Assembly (NCBI RefSeq): GCF_000518265.1
Contig: NZ_JADG01000012.1
Span: 248,001-312,000, forward strand
Source: Actinomadura oligospora ATCC 43269
GTDB lineage: Bacteria > Actinomycetota > Actinomycetes > Streptosporangiales > Streptosporangiaceae
Direction: 5' to 3'
Length of the DNA: 64,000 bases
Positions within the stretch are counted from its first letter, which is position 1. The number at the start of each line of letters is the position of its first letter. The position numbers were made by a program, and so were the translations under genes. The notes below the pieces were generated by a model, which was given only the letters and a program-made list of their open reading frames with translations, searched no databases and was not told the DNA's origin. Positions 47,910 to 56,383 of the stretch are shown here, piece after piece.

Positions 47910-48806
47910 TCAGACGGTGTCCCCAGGCAGGGGCCACTCCTCAGGGAAGGCCAAGCGCAGACGGTTTTTGATCTCCTCACTTACGGCGGCCTTTCCCCAG
48001 CGGACGGCCGGGTTCAGGCAGTACAGGCGAACGGCGCGATGTGCGGATGGGTCCTTGCACATGAACAGTGCCAGGATCCGGACGGGCCAGATCAACTGAA
48101 AGATGTCCTTTGGCGCAAGCCCTGTCACCGCTCTCGGCAGCTGGTCCCAGACCAGACCCACCGATGCTTCGATCATGTCCTTGAAGGGCAGGATCAGCGC
48201 CCAGTCTGGGAGCGTCTCGCTCGCCGTCGTGAGCGCGGTTGTCACCGCATCCTTCGCCTCCGTGTACCCCTCTTTGAACTCGCAGAGTACGCGAGCCGTC
48301 TGTGCGAGCAGCTCACACCAGAAGTGCGTCTCGACCGCGCGGCGTTGGAACTGCTCGAGCCGATCAGGGCCGAACTTCTTCTTGAGAGCAGGCACCACAT
48401 GCGTCTTGATGAACTCCGGAGTCTCCTGGACTGCTCGCTTTCCACCCTCGTTCCTGTTTCGGCGGAAGGGCTCACCGACCTGTTCCAGCCCCTCGCGGAT
48501 GTCAGGAGAACGAGACATCCATTCCACGATGGCCGCGCGGGCTCCCTGAACTGCGGCTCGCTGCTCGTCCCTCGTCGAAGGCTTCGCGCGACCGTCACGG
48601 TAGGTGCGCTTCTCGAGTGGCCGCAGTGCGTTGATCCACTCCTGCTTGGCTTCGCGCACGTACTTAGCCGACGCCGCCCCGGACGGGTCGGATGCGATCG
48701 TGATCGCTCCCTGCCAACCGTGCTCCGTCCCGCCACACCCGCCACACGCACACGCCGGACGCCCTGCGTTCTCACAGTTCGAGTTGTGCCGCGGCCTTCC
48801 CGCCAT
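47910..48806 (-). CDS. Hypothetical protein with N-terminal Cys cluster
   Basis: 298 residues from ATG 48806, with GGAGGAG 1-2 nt upstream of it; ATG 48827 is an alternative. The N-terminus has a tight Cys cluster: NCENAGRPACACGGCGGTEHGWQGA (four Cys plus His), a probable metal-binding knuckle. The rest is helical and charged: LEKRTYRDGRAKPSTRDEQRAAVQGARAAIVEW, LEQFQRRAVETHFWCELLAQTARVLCEF, then PKDIFQLIWPVRILALFMCKDPSA. I do not recognise the family, though CxxxGxxxCxCxxCGG..HGWQ occurs in other actinomycete proteins. Lower GC than flanks. May bind nucleic acid through the knuckle; inference. Confidence 0.7.
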   Translation of the reverse strand: MAGRPRHNSNCENAGRPACACGGCGGTEHGWQGAITIASDPSGAASAKYVREAKQEWINALRPLEKRTYRDGRAKPSTRDEQRAAVQGARAAIVEWMSRSPDIREGLEQVGEPFRRNRNEGGKRAVQETPEFIKTHVVPALKKKFGPDRLEQFQRRAVETHFWCELLAQTARVLCEFKEGYTEAKDAVTTALTTASETLPDWALILPFKDMIEASVGLVWDQLPRAVTGLAPKDIFQLIWPVRILALFMCKDPSAHRAVRLYCLNPAVRWGKAAVSEEIKNRLRLAFPEEWPLPGDTV

Positions 48807-49060
48807 CGCTCCTCCACCCTTAGTCACCTGGAGGACGCGATTTTCAGGCGGATATTTCTTCCTGTAAATGTGGCGTCAGCGAAAAGGGAGGTGCCGCTTC
48901 CGCTCTCGCTCTTCAAGAGTCACCGCAGGGGGAGGCGATTCGGGCGCTCACCAAGCAGCCACCTCACCCGTCCGAGAGATGGCGCAACGGCGTCACATGG
49001 CCCGATGAGCCACGACGGCGACAGGCCAGTAAACCTTCGAGGCGGGGTGGCCGGGGTCGG

Positions 49061-50209
49061 TCAGTCGGTTGGCTCGGTGAAGGGGGTTAGGGCCTGGCGG
49101 ATTTGGGTGGCCAGGGCTGTTGTTTCTTGGTGGTTGGCGCTGGGGGTCTTGTAGAGCTCGTAGCCGCCGTCGAAGTGGCGGATGTTGTTGTCGCGGAACC
49201 AGTTGGGTTGGCCTGGGCTTGTGAAGGTGGCGACGACTCGGACGGCGTCGTTCTCGGTGATGACGCGGATGGTCTTCAGGTCGTCCCAGTCGATGTGGAA
49301 AGTCGTTGGCCTGCGGCGAGTCCGCGTTCTGCCGCGTTGGCGGACTTGCAGGCCCTCGGGGCCCACCGTGAGGACGTCCCGTTCAGGGGCCAGTTTCCAG
49401 CCGACCACGACGCCGAGTGCTGTGTAGAGCAGCTGCTTACCGGTGGTGCTGGTGGTGATCGTCATCGAGTACGGGTGGTTCCGGTGTGGGGACGGGACGC
49501 AGCGGTACTCGGCCGGATTCGGCGCTTCGGCAGTGAGACTGAGGGCCTGGGGACGGACGGCGGGCCAGGGCCTCGGTGGGGTGGCTTGGCGGTGGTGGAG
49601 GGCGGCGAACATTGCGGCGCTGTTCGTCAGGACGGCTCGCATGGATCCGGCGGCTTGGGACAGGAGAGCGGCGCGGGTCTCCGCTTCGTTCTCGGGCCAT
49701 GCAGGCTCCGGGAAGGCATCCGAGAGCGGGTCGAGCGCGGAGGTCGGACGGGCCTGGAGGGTGATTTCGGTTGCGGTGGGGCGGGCGGATGGGGACTTGT
49801 CCAGGCACGATGCGATGAGTTCGCGCAGGTCGTCCGGGAGGCCGTTCAGGTCGGGGGCGTGGTAGGCGATTCGGTAGGCGAGCAACTCGGGTGGGCCCTC
49901 GCCGAAGGGGGCGCGGCCGGTTGCGGCGTAGGCGAGGACAGCGCCCAAGGCGAAGATGTCCGTTGGTGGGATGAGGTCGTGGTCGCGGGTCTGCTCGGGT
50001 GGCGTGTAGGCCGGATCTGGCGTAACAGCCGCTGCCAGGCGTGGGCCGTCCCGGGTCAGGAGGATCGTGTCCGGGCTCAGACCGCCGTGTGCAGCGGTGG
50101 ACGTCGCGAGGAGGCGGGCCAAGTCTGCGGCCAGGGTTCGGACGGTCGCGGACGACAGGGGGCCGTCGTCGCGGATCAGATCGCGTAGGGACGGGGCGGA
50201 GGCGTCCAT
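49061..50209 (-). CDS. Pseudokinase-like protein with PH-like C-terminal domain
   Basis: 382 residues. The first ~160 residues match only the C-lobe of a Ser/Thr kinase: HGGLSPDTILLTRDGPRLAAA in place of HRDLKPxNxLL...DFG, then TPPEQTRDHDLIPPTDIFALGAVLAYAATGRAPFGEG and CLDKSPSARPTATEI. The N-lobe (G-loop, VAIK Lys), the catalytic HRD Asp and the DFG are all absent. The C-terminal ~120 residues (from LLYTALGVVVGWKLAPER) begin with one hydrophobic helix and look PH-like. It overlaps DinB by 1 bp (TGATG). It is not an active kinase by these criteria; a scaffold or sensor role is possible. Confidence 0.72.
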   Translation of the reverse strand: MDASAPSLRDLIRDDGPLSSATVRTLAADLARLLATSTAAHGGLSPDTILLTRDGPRLAAAVTPDPAYTPPEQTRDHDLIPPTDIFALGAVLAYAATGRAPFGEGPPELLAYRIAYHAPDLNGLPDDLRELIASCLDKSPSARPTATEITLQARPTSALDPLSDAFPEPAWPENEAETRAALLSQAAGSMRAVLTNSAAMFAALHHRQATPPRPWPAVRPQALSLTAEAPNPAEYRCVPSPHRNHPYSMTITTSTTGKQLLYTALGVVVGWKLAPERDVLTVGPEGLQVRQRGRTRTRRRPTTFHIDWDDLKTIRVITENDAVRVVATFTSPGQPNWFRDNNIRHFDGGYELYKTPSANHQETTALATQIRQALTPFTEPTD

Positions 50210-50709
50210 CAGGCGGAGGTGATCTGTTCGCGGAGGATGTCGGCGTGGCCGGCGTGCCTGGCGAGTTCCTCGATCATGTGGACGTAGATCCAGCGGAGGG
50301 TGAAGCGGCGGTCCTCGTGGGCGAACTCGTCGTCCAGCGCAAGGCGGGCGGCGATCTCGCGGGACTCGGCGCAGGTCGTCCGGTACAGGGCGAGGACGTC
50401 GGCGGCGGAGGTGTCGTCCGGGACGAACCAGCTGGCGTCCTGGCCGGCGCGTGGGCCCGCGAGTTCGGCCTCCGGACGGCCGCCCATGACGAGCTGGAAC
50501 CAACTGCGCTCGTCGGCCGTGCAGTGGCTGACCAGGCCGATCGGTGTGGTCAGCGATGGGACGAGCCGGGTCCGCGCCTGCCTGTCGTCCAGGCCGTCCA
50601 GGCTCGCGGCGATGACGTCCCGGTAGCGGTCCAGGAAGGCTTCGAGGACGTCGCGCTCGGAGTGCGAGGTCGTGGCGGCGGCGACGCGTTCGAGGGATGT
50701 GTTCGCCAT
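50209..50709 (-). CDS. DinB/YfiT family protein (DUF664)
   Basis: 166 residues from ATG 50709. Four-helix-bundle fold: EVLEAFLDRYRDVIAASLDGLDDRQARTRL (helix 1-2), TTPIGLVSHCTADERSWFQLV with a His after the first Thr-Pro pair, and YVHMIEELARHAGHADILRE at the C-terminus. His in SHCTADERSW and HMIEELARHAGHAD are the metal ligands of the family. Members are mycothiol- or bacillithiol-dependent transferases or metal-binding proteins. It precedes the pseudokinase gene with a 1-bp overlap. Confidence 0.85.
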   Translation of the reverse strand: MANTSLERVAAATTSHSERDVLEAFLDRYRDVIAASLDGLDDRQARTRLVPSLTTPIGLVSHCTADERSWFQLVMGGRPEAELAGPRAGQDASWFVPDDTSAADVLALYRTTCAESREIAARLALDDEFAHEDRRFTLRWIYVHMIEELARHAGHADILREQITSA

Positions 50710-50738
50710 GGTGGCGACGGTAGCGCGGGACCCGGGCG

Positions 50739-52049
50739 TCAGGCTCGGGTGGCCCGGATGTGGTCGCGGTACCAGCCGAAGGACGCCTTCGGGGTGCGCT
50801 TCAGCGTCTCGTAGTCGACGTGGACGAGCCCGAAGCGCTGCCGGAAGCCCTCGGCCCACTCCCAGTTGTCCAGCAGCGACCAGACGAAGTAGCCGCGGAC
50901 GTCCACGCCCTCGGACATCGCCGCCTCGACGGCGCGGATGTGGCCGTCCAGGTACTCGATGCGGCGGGTGTCCTCGAAAGGCTCGTCGTAGGAGCAGCCG
51001 TTCTCGGTGATGAGGACGGGCGGGAGGCGGTCGCCGTAGCGGTCGCGCAGGGAGACGAGGAGTTCGCGCAGGCCGTCCGGGACGACGGGCCAGTCGAACG
51101 CGGTGTGCGGGTAGCCGGGGATGTCGTGCAGCTCGAACGGCAGGTCAGGGGGCAGGTCGATGCCCGCGTAGCTCGACTCGCCCGGTGTCGGGGCTCCGAC
51201 GAGGGACGGGTTGTAGTAGTTGATCCCGTACCAGTCGATCGGGGACGAGATGACGGCGAGGTCGTCCTCGACCGGGCCGGGCATGGCCTCGGCGAAGGTC
51301 TCGGGGTAGCGGCCGGTCAGGACGGGGTCGGCGAAGAGCCGGTTCATGATGCCGTCGTAGAGCTCGGCGGCGAAGCGGTCCTCGTCGCTGTTGCTCGCCG
51401 TCCAGACCGGTGTGTGGGACATCGCGACGCCGATCTGCCGCGCGCCCGCCGCGCGCAGGGCCTGCACCGCCCTGCCGTGGCCGAGCAGCAGGTGGTGGGC
51501 GACGGGCAGGGCGTCGAAGACGAGCTTGAGGCCGGGCGCGTGCTCGCCGATGGCGTGGCCGAGCAGGGTGACCTCGGCGGGCTCGTTGATCGTGATCCAG
51601 CGCGGGACGCGGTCGCCGAGGCGTTCGGCGACGAGGGCGGCGTACTCGGCGAAGCGGTCGGCGGTGTCGCGGTCCTGCCAGGTCAGGGTGCTCGGGGTGT
51701 CCCAGTGGAACAGGGTCGGGACGGGGGTGATGCCGCGTCCGACGAGTTCGTCCACGAGGCGGTCGTAGAAGTCGAGGCCGCGCTGGTTGACCTCGCCCGA
51801 CGCCCCGGACGGCTGGACGCGCGGCCACGCGATCGAGAAGCGGTAGGCGTCCACGCCAAGGTCGGCGAGGAGCGCGACGTCCTCGCGGTAGCGGTCGTGG
51901 TGACCGGTCGCGACGCGGGCGTCCGAGCCGTCCTTGGCGGTGTGGGCGTCCCAGACGGACGGCCCGCGTCCGTCGGCGTCGAACGCGCCCTCGATCTGGA
52001 GCGCCGAGGTGGACACTCCCCACAGAAAGTCCGGAGAAAAGCCGCTCAC
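50739..52049 (-). CDS. bgl: GH1 beta-glucosidase
   Basis: 436 residues, normal for family GH1. The acid/base Glu is E156 in ITINEP and the nucleophile is E349 in LITENG. The N-terminal GVSTSALQIEGA signature and WYGINYYNPSLV are also present. Cytosolic, no signal peptide, so it cleaves imported cello- or other beta-glucosides. No sugar transporter is adjacent. Gene stands alone between DinB and a TetR gene, with no hairpin seen. Confidence 0.94.
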   Translation of the reverse strand: MSGFSPDFLWGVSTSALQIEGAFDADGRGPSVWDAHTAKDGSDARVATGHHDRYREDVALLADLGVDAYRFSIAWPRVQPSGASGEVNQRGLDFYDRLVDELVGRGITPVPTLFHWDTPSTLTWQDRDTADRFAEYAALVAERLGDRVPRWITINEPAEVTLLGHAIGEHAPGLKLVFDALPVAHHLLLGHGRAVQALRAAGARQIGVAMSHTPVWTASNSDEDRFAAELYDGIMNRLFADPVLTGRYPETFAEAMPGPVEDDLAVISSPIDWYGINYYNPSLVGAPTPGESSYAGIDLPPDLPFELHDIPGYPHTAFDWPVVPDGLRELLVSLRDRYGDRLPPVLITENGCSYDEPFEDTRRIEYLDGHIRAVEAAMSEGVDVRGYFVWSLLDNWEWAEGFRQRFGLVHVDYETLKRTPKASFGWYRDHIRATRA

Positions 52050-52081
52050 GCGCGCACTCTATCCCCGAACGCTAGAAATCT

Positions 52082-52786
52082 TCATGTTCTGGGGATGCGG
52101 GCGGCCAGGCCGTCCAGGACGCAGGCCAGCCCGAGCTCGAAGGAGCGCTCGGCGGGGACGTCGCCCGCCTCGGCGACCCGCCGCGCGAAGTGCGGGTACT
52201 CGCCGCCGCCGACCACCTCGCGGATGTACGGGCCGACGCTCGCGCGCCACTCGTCCTCGGTCATGCCCGTGCGCCGGGACGCCTGGAGCTCGGCGATCTC
52301 GCCGCCGACCGCGCCGAGGACGTAGGCGGTCACCGTGTCCACGGCCAGCGCGGCGAGCGTGGCGTCGGACGTCAGCGTCCCGGCCACCGCGAGGACGGTG
52401 TCGTACCACCGCAGTGAGTTCGGGCCGAGCGCCGGACGCCCGGTCAGCTCCGCGCCGAGCCACGGGTGCCGCAACAGGAGGGTCCGCAGGCGCAGCGCGC
52501 ATTCGCGCAGGTCGGCACGCCAGTCGCCGGACGGCGCCGGGAGCGCGTCCTCACCCTGGACGGCGTCGATCATGAGGTCGAGCAGCTCGTCCCGGCCCGC
52601 GATGTACCGGTACAGCGACGCCGTGCCGGAGCCGAGGTCCTTGGCGACGCGGCGCATCGACACCGCGTCCACGCCCTCGGCGTCCGCGATCGCGACGGCC
52701 CGCGTCACGAACCGCTCCACGCTCGGGGCCCGCCGGCGCGGCTCGCGCCGTTCCTTCGTCCACACCAGTCCGTCCATTGCGGACAT
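52082..52786 (-). CDS. TetR/AcrR-family regulator (TetR_C_1 type)
   Basis: 234 residues from ATG 52786 (ATG 52777 is another option). The HTH is at about 20-65 (SVERFVTRAVAIADAEGVDAVSMRRVAKDLGSGTASLYRYI). The C-terminal helices (LRTLLLRHPWLGAELTGRPALGPNSLRWYDTVLAVAGTL) match the TetR_C_1 ligand domain seen in TetR itself. Its start codon lies 5 bp from a 29-bp perfect operator, and no ribosome site is visible, so the mRNA is probably leaderless. It controls the divergent FAD monooxygenase; both are blocked when it binds. Confidence 0.9.
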   Translation of the reverse strand: MSAMDGLVWTKERREPRRRAPSVERFVTRAVAIADAEGVDAVSMRRVAKDLGSGTASLYRYIAGRDELLDLMIDAVQGEDALPAPSGDWRADLRECALRLRTLLLRHPWLGAELTGRPALGPNSLRWYDTVLAVAGTLTSDATLAALAVDTVTAYVLGAVGGEIAELQASRRTGMTEDEWRASVGPYIREVVGGGEYPHFARRVAEAGDVPAERSFELGLACVLDGLAARIPRT

Positions 52787-52790
52787 CGTA

Positions 52791-52819
52791 CCGTTGTGGC
52801 TACGGTGTAGCCACAACGG
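52791..52819. promoter_or_regulatory. TetR operator, perfect 13+3+13 palindrome
   Basis: CCGTTGTGGCTAC and GTAGCCACAACGG are exact complements around GGT, the longest symmetric site in the window. It lies between the TetR and FAD-monooxygenase starts; TATCCACAA at 52828 may be an extra half-site. Confidence 0.88.
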
Positions 52820-52845
52820 AAACGCCGTATCCACAAGGAGCCGTC

Positions 52846-54342
52846 ATGATCCTCGTCGCCGGAGCCGGAACGGTCGGGCTGTCGACCGCGTTGTTCCTCG
52901 CCCACCACGGAGCGGACGTCATGGTCGTCGAACGCCGCGAGGGCCCGGACGTCCACCCGCGCGCCACCGGCGTCGGCCCGCGCACGCTCGAACTCTTCCG
53001 CGAGGTCGGCATCGAGGACGCCGTGAACGCCGCCGCCATCCCCATGACCAGCGGACTCGGCAAGATCACCACCACAAACCTCGCCGCCGCCGACATGGAC
53101 GCCCTCGCCGCCGCGGCCCCGCCTCGTCCCGTCCAGATGACGGAACGGTTCGGGGACTTCTCCCCCGCCGCCCTTCGCGGGACCTGCCCCCAGGACCGCC
53201 TTGACCGCGTCCTCCTGGACGCCCTCCGGCAGCGCGGCGTCACCGTCTCCTACTCGACGCCGCTGATCTCCTTCACCCAGGACGCGACGGGCGTGACCGC
53301 CGTTCTCCCTGGTCAGACCGTCCGGGCCGACTACCTGGTCGCGGCGGACGGGGCTCGTAGCGGCGTCCGGGACGCGCTCGGGATCGGCGTGTCCGGGCCC
53401 GGCGCCCTCGGCGACGCGCTGACGAACATCCTGTTCGAGGCCGATCTGACCCCGTATACGCGTGGCCACTCTTTCGTCACCTGCAACACCGACACCGGGA
53501 TGCTGGTGACGATCGACGGCACGCGGACGTGGGTCCTGCACGTCCGGCACGAGGACGGCATGACCGAAGCCCGATGCCGTGACCTGGTGCGATCCGCCGT
53601 CGGCGACCCCGGCCTCGACGTCACCGTCCGCGGCGCGGCGCGGTGGCGGGTGCGCGGACAGCTCGCGGACCGCTTCCAGGACGGCCGGGTGTTCCTGGTG
53701 GGGGACGCGGCCCACACCGTCCCGCCGGTCGGCGCGTTCGGCATGAACACCGGCGTCGCCGACGCGCACAACCTCGCCTGGAAGCTGGCCGCCGTCCTGG
53801 ACGGCACCGCCGCCCCGGACCTGCTCGACACCTACGAGGCGGAACGCCGTCCCGTCGCCGCGCTCACGCTGGAGCAGGCGCTCCTGCGCCTGGCCGACCC
53901 GCGCCTGCACTGGGGCACGGGCCCGGAGGCCGCCGCCGCGCGGGCCGCCGCCGGAGCCGTCCACGCCCCGGTCGTGCACCTGGGGTACCGGTACGACTCG
54001 TCCGCGATCATCGACGCGCGGCCGGGCCTGCCGTCCGCCGAGGACCTCGTCCTGGACGGCGCGCCCGGCTCCCGCGTCCCGCACGCGTGGGTCGCGGACG
54101 GCGTCTCGACGCTCGACCTCGTCGCGTCCCGCTTCACGGTGTTCACCCGCAGCCCGTCCTGGGTGGCGTCCGCCGAGGCCGCGGGCCTCCCCGCCCACCT
54201 CGTCGACGCCGCGCATCTCAACGTCGACTGGATCCCCGAGGACGGCCTCCTCCTCGTCCGCCCGGACGGCTTCGTCGCGCTCCGCACGTCCGACCCGTCC
54301 ACCGACCTCCGCAAGGCGATGCACCAACTCCTCATGGGGTGA
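52846..54342 (+). CDS. FAD-dependent aromatic monooxygenase, TetX/PgaE-like
   Basis: 498 residues from ATG 52846, with AAGGAG at 52835-52840. GxGxxG is GAGTVGLSTALFLAHHGADVMVVE at residues 4-27. The middle motif DGARSGVRDALG and the second FAD motif GRVFLVGDAAHTVPPVGAFGMNTG are complete. The C-terminal thioredoxin-like region is typical of polyketide and anthracycline hydroxylases and of drug-inactivating rifampicin/tetracycline enzymes. The tightly linked TetR and its strong operator suggest drug-inducible expression. Substrate unknown. Confidence 0.88.
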   Translation: MILVAGAGTVGLSTALFLAHHGADVMVVERREGPDVHPRATGVGPRTLELFREVGIEDAVNAAAIPMTSGLGKITTTNLAAADMDALAAAAPPRPVQMTERFGDFSPAALRGTCPQDRLDRVLLDALRQRGVTVSYSTPLISFTQDATGVTAVLPGQTVRADYLVAADGARSGVRDALGIGVSGPGALGDALTNILFEADLTPYTRGHSFVTCNTDTGMLVTIDGTRTWVLHVRHEDGMTEARCRDLVRSAVGDPGLDVTVRGAARWRVRGQLADRFQDGRVFLVGDAAHTVPPVGAFGMNTGVADAHNLAWKLAAVLDGTAAPDLLDTYEAERRPVAALTLEQALLRLADPRLHWGTGPEAAAARAAAGAVHAPVVHLGYRYDSSAIIDARPGLPSAEDLVLDGAPGSRVPHAWVADGVSTLDLVASRFTVFTRSPSWVASAEAAGLPAHLVDAAHLNVDWIPEDGLLLVRPDGFVALRTSDPSTDLRKAMHQLLMG

Positions 54343-54367
54343 ACCGTTCGTCTGCGACCATCCCGAA

Positions 54368-55327
54368 ATGGACGAACTCGAACGCGCGTGCGCCATGCTC
54401 CGGTACTGCTGGCGGGCCGTGGTCAACGACGAGCGCGACACCGAGGAGCTCGGCAACGCCTTCACCGAGACCCGCTGGCTGTACGAGGCGGCCCGGCGTC
54501 CGGACGACCTCGCGGTCACGACCGGGCTCGCCGCTCTGGCGTTCACCCGGCTCCAGGCCCACACGCAGGGCGAAGTCCTCATGCCCATGGCCTGGGGCGA
54601 GTCGTACGACGAGGGCGCGCCGCTGGCCGTCCTGGACGAGGACGACGAGACGGGCCGCCTGCTGGCCAAGGAAGCGATCCAGACGGCCCGGCGCGCGCTC
54701 GACGCCGACCCGGACGACAACCTCTCCGCGCTCACGCTCGGCCTCGCCCTGGAAACGCTCGACGAGACCGGCGCGGCGATCGACGCCTACCGCCGCGCGC
54801 TCCGGACGGACCCCGGCGACCTCGACGTCGAACTCCGCCTCAGGGCGCTCGGCGTCGAGGCGCCACCCGCACCTGACAAGGTGTGCCGCCACCCTCAGGG
54901 CTTCTTCCTCCTGAAGGTGAACGCCCGCGTGTCCAACAGCGACTGGGGCGACTGGGTCTGGCTGTTCGCCGACCACACCCGGATCAGGCCGATGGCCGAC
55001 GAGATCGTGAGCGACCACCACTGGGAGGGCTCGTTCGAGGACGGCGACGACGACCGGTGGGACCCGGCGTCCGGTGCCTTCGACCCATCACCGGATAACA
55101 GCCTCCACCTGATCGTCCACCAGCCTGGAGAGCCCGAGGCGACCATCGACGTGTACCACGCGCTCCGACGAGCACCCAACGGGACGGTCTCTCTCGACTG
55201 GTCGGCGCTCCCCCTCCCCGGCCCGCTCGCCCCTCGACTGTCGCCGCACAGGCCGGTGCGCGCCGACTCCATGACCTACTTCCCCGGCGTCAACGGCCCC
55301 GAGTGGGAGGACGCCGAGCGCCCCTAG
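54368..55327 (+). CDS. TPR-like hypothetical protein
   Basis: 319 residues. The first ~160 residues are helix-turn-helix pairs of a TPR-like solenoid: WRAVVNDERDTEELGNAFTETRWLYEAARRPDDLA, AKEAIQTARRALDADPDDNLSALTLGLALETLDETGAAIDAYRRALRTDPGDLD. The second half has a WGDWVWLFADHTRIRP region and an SHLIVHQPGEPEATIDVYHAL-like beta segment. No membrane helix or signal peptide. Role unknown; possible protein-interaction scaffold. It lies 25 bp after the monooxygenase, same strand, so it may be co-transcribed. Confidence 0.7.
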   Translation: MDELERACAMLRYCWRAVVNDERDTEELGNAFTETRWLYEAARRPDDLAVTTGLAALAFTRLQAHTQGEVLMPMAWGESYDEGAPLAVLDEDDETGRLLAKEAIQTARRALDADPDDNLSALTLGLALETLDETGAAIDAYRRALRTDPGDLDVELRLRALGVEAPPAPDKVCRHPQGFFLLKVNARVSNSDWGDWVWLFADHTRIRPMADEIVSDHHWEGSFEDGDDDRWDPASGAFDPSPDNSLHLIVHQPGEPEATIDVYHALRRAPNGTVSLDWSALPLPGPLAPRLSPHRPVRADSMTYFPGVNGPEWEDAERP

Positions 55328-55337
55328 ACCAGGGGGC

Positions 55338-55679
55338 TCAGAGGCCGAGGTAGGCGGCGGCCACGCGTTTCGGGACGACCATGCGCCACGCGTCGACGAC
55401 GAGTTCGCGCATCTCGGCCTCGTCCAGGGCGGCGGTGTGGGCCTCGACCCAGTTGAAGCGCTGGTCGGACACGCTCGGCATGAGGAACTTGGACGGATCG
55501 GACGCGATGAGCCCGTCGCGTTCCTCCTTCGGGAAGGCGAAGCCCATGACGGTCTCGTCCCTGGAGAAGCCCACGTAGACGATCGCGCCCACGCGGAACT
55601 TCACGCGGTCCCTGATCAGGTGCTCCGAGGTTCGCGGGAGGGGCAGGGCCACGCGCCGGACGTCGTCAACCGTCACCAT
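55338..55679 (-). CDS. MmcQ/YjbR family protein
   Basis: 113 residues. YjbR/CyaY-like fold: MVTVDDVRRVALPLPRTSEHLIRDRVKFRVGAIVYVGF, then FNWVEAHTAALDEAEMRELVVDAWRMVVPKRVA. The pattern LPRTSEHxxxxRVKFRVG and the final VVDAWRMVVPK match the family, thought to bind DNA or small ligands; its function is unproven. Divergent from the TetR gene at 55735, with the operator 55693-55718 between them. Confidence 0.85.
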   Translation of the reverse strand: MVTVDDVRRVALPLPRTSEHLIRDRVKFRVGAIVYVGFSRDETVMGFAFPKEERDGLIASDPSKFLMPSVSDQRFNWVEAHTAALDEAEMRELVVDAWRMVVPKRVAAAYLGL

Positions 55680-55692
55680 CCGCCCATTATGG

Positions 55693-55718
55693 CGTTATGG
55701 AATCTTGGTTCCAAAACG
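55693..55718. promoter_or_regulatory. TetR operator between MmcQ and TetR genes
   Basis: CGTTATGGAA and TTCCAAAACG form 10-bp arms with one mismatch and a 6-nt spacer (TCTTGG). It covers the promoters of both divergent genes, so one TetR likely controls both. Confidence 0.75.
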
Positions 55719-55734
55719 TGTTAACGTCGTCCGC

Positions 55735-56307
55735 ATGGCACGACCGAGGACGTTCGACGAGACCCGCGCGGTCGAGGCGGCGGTGGACGCGTTCCGCCGC
55801 AAGGGATACGAGGGCACGTCGACCGACGACCTGTGCGCGGCGACCGGGCTGGGACGCGGCAGCATCTACAACGCGTTCACCAGCAAGCACGACCTGTTCG
55901 TCCGGGCCCTGACGCAGTACGTCGAGGCCAGGACGGCCCAGAGCGCCGAGTTGCTGGAGAGCGCGGCGCCGTTCCGGGAGAAGGTCGCGGCCCTGCTCGG
56001 CAGCGTCGTCACCGAGGAGTACGAGGACGGGCTCGCCTGCCTGGTGGTGAACACCAGCGTCGAGCTCGCGCCGCGCGACCCGGAGATCGCGCGGCTGCTG
56101 GAGCGCGACTACCGGCGGCGTTTCGAGACCGCCAGGGCGGCCTGCGAACGCGCGATCCGGGACGGCGAACTCGCTGCGGACCGCGATCCGGACGCCCTCG
56201 CCCACTTCGTCCTCGCCCAGGTCAGCGGGCTGCGCATCGCCGCCCGCTACGGCGCCGGACGCGCCGCGCTGGAAAGCATCGCGGCCACGGCCCTCACCGC
56301 TCTCTGA
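55735..56307 (+). CDS. TetR-family transcriptional regulator
   Basis: 190 residues from ATG 55735 (an upstream start would include non-conserved residues). HTH at about 5-50 (FDETRAVEAAVDAFRRKGYEGTSTDDLCAATGLGRGSIYNAFTSK). The C-terminal domain contains KVAALLGSVVTEEYEDGLACLVVNTSVEL, typical of TetR_C_33-like regulators that bind planar organic compounds. It probably controls itself, the MmcQ gene and the MFS gene 76 bp downstream. Confidence 0.9.
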   Translation: MARPRTFDETRAVEAAVDAFRRKGYEGTSTDDLCAATGLGRGSIYNAFTSKHDLFVRALTQYVEARTAQSAELLESAAPFREKVAALLGSVVTEEYEDGLACLVVNTSVELAPRDPEIARLLERDYRRRFETARAACERAIRDGELAADRDPDALAHFVLAQVSGLRIAARYGAGRAALESIAATALTAL

Positions 56308-56343
56308 TCACCGCACGAGCCCTGAACAGGCTTGCCATGCGTT

Positions 56344-56369
56344 TATTTTGGAATTCGAAATACAAAATA
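56344..56369. promoter_or_regulatory. Inverted repeat upstream of MFS gene
   Basis: TATTTTG and CAAAATA are perfect 7-bp arms with a 12-nt spacer; GAATTC lies inside. It is 15 bp before the MFS start. Its sequence differs from the operator at 55693, so it may be bound by another protein. Confidence 0.5.
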
Positions 56370-56383
56370 GGGGTGATGTGACG

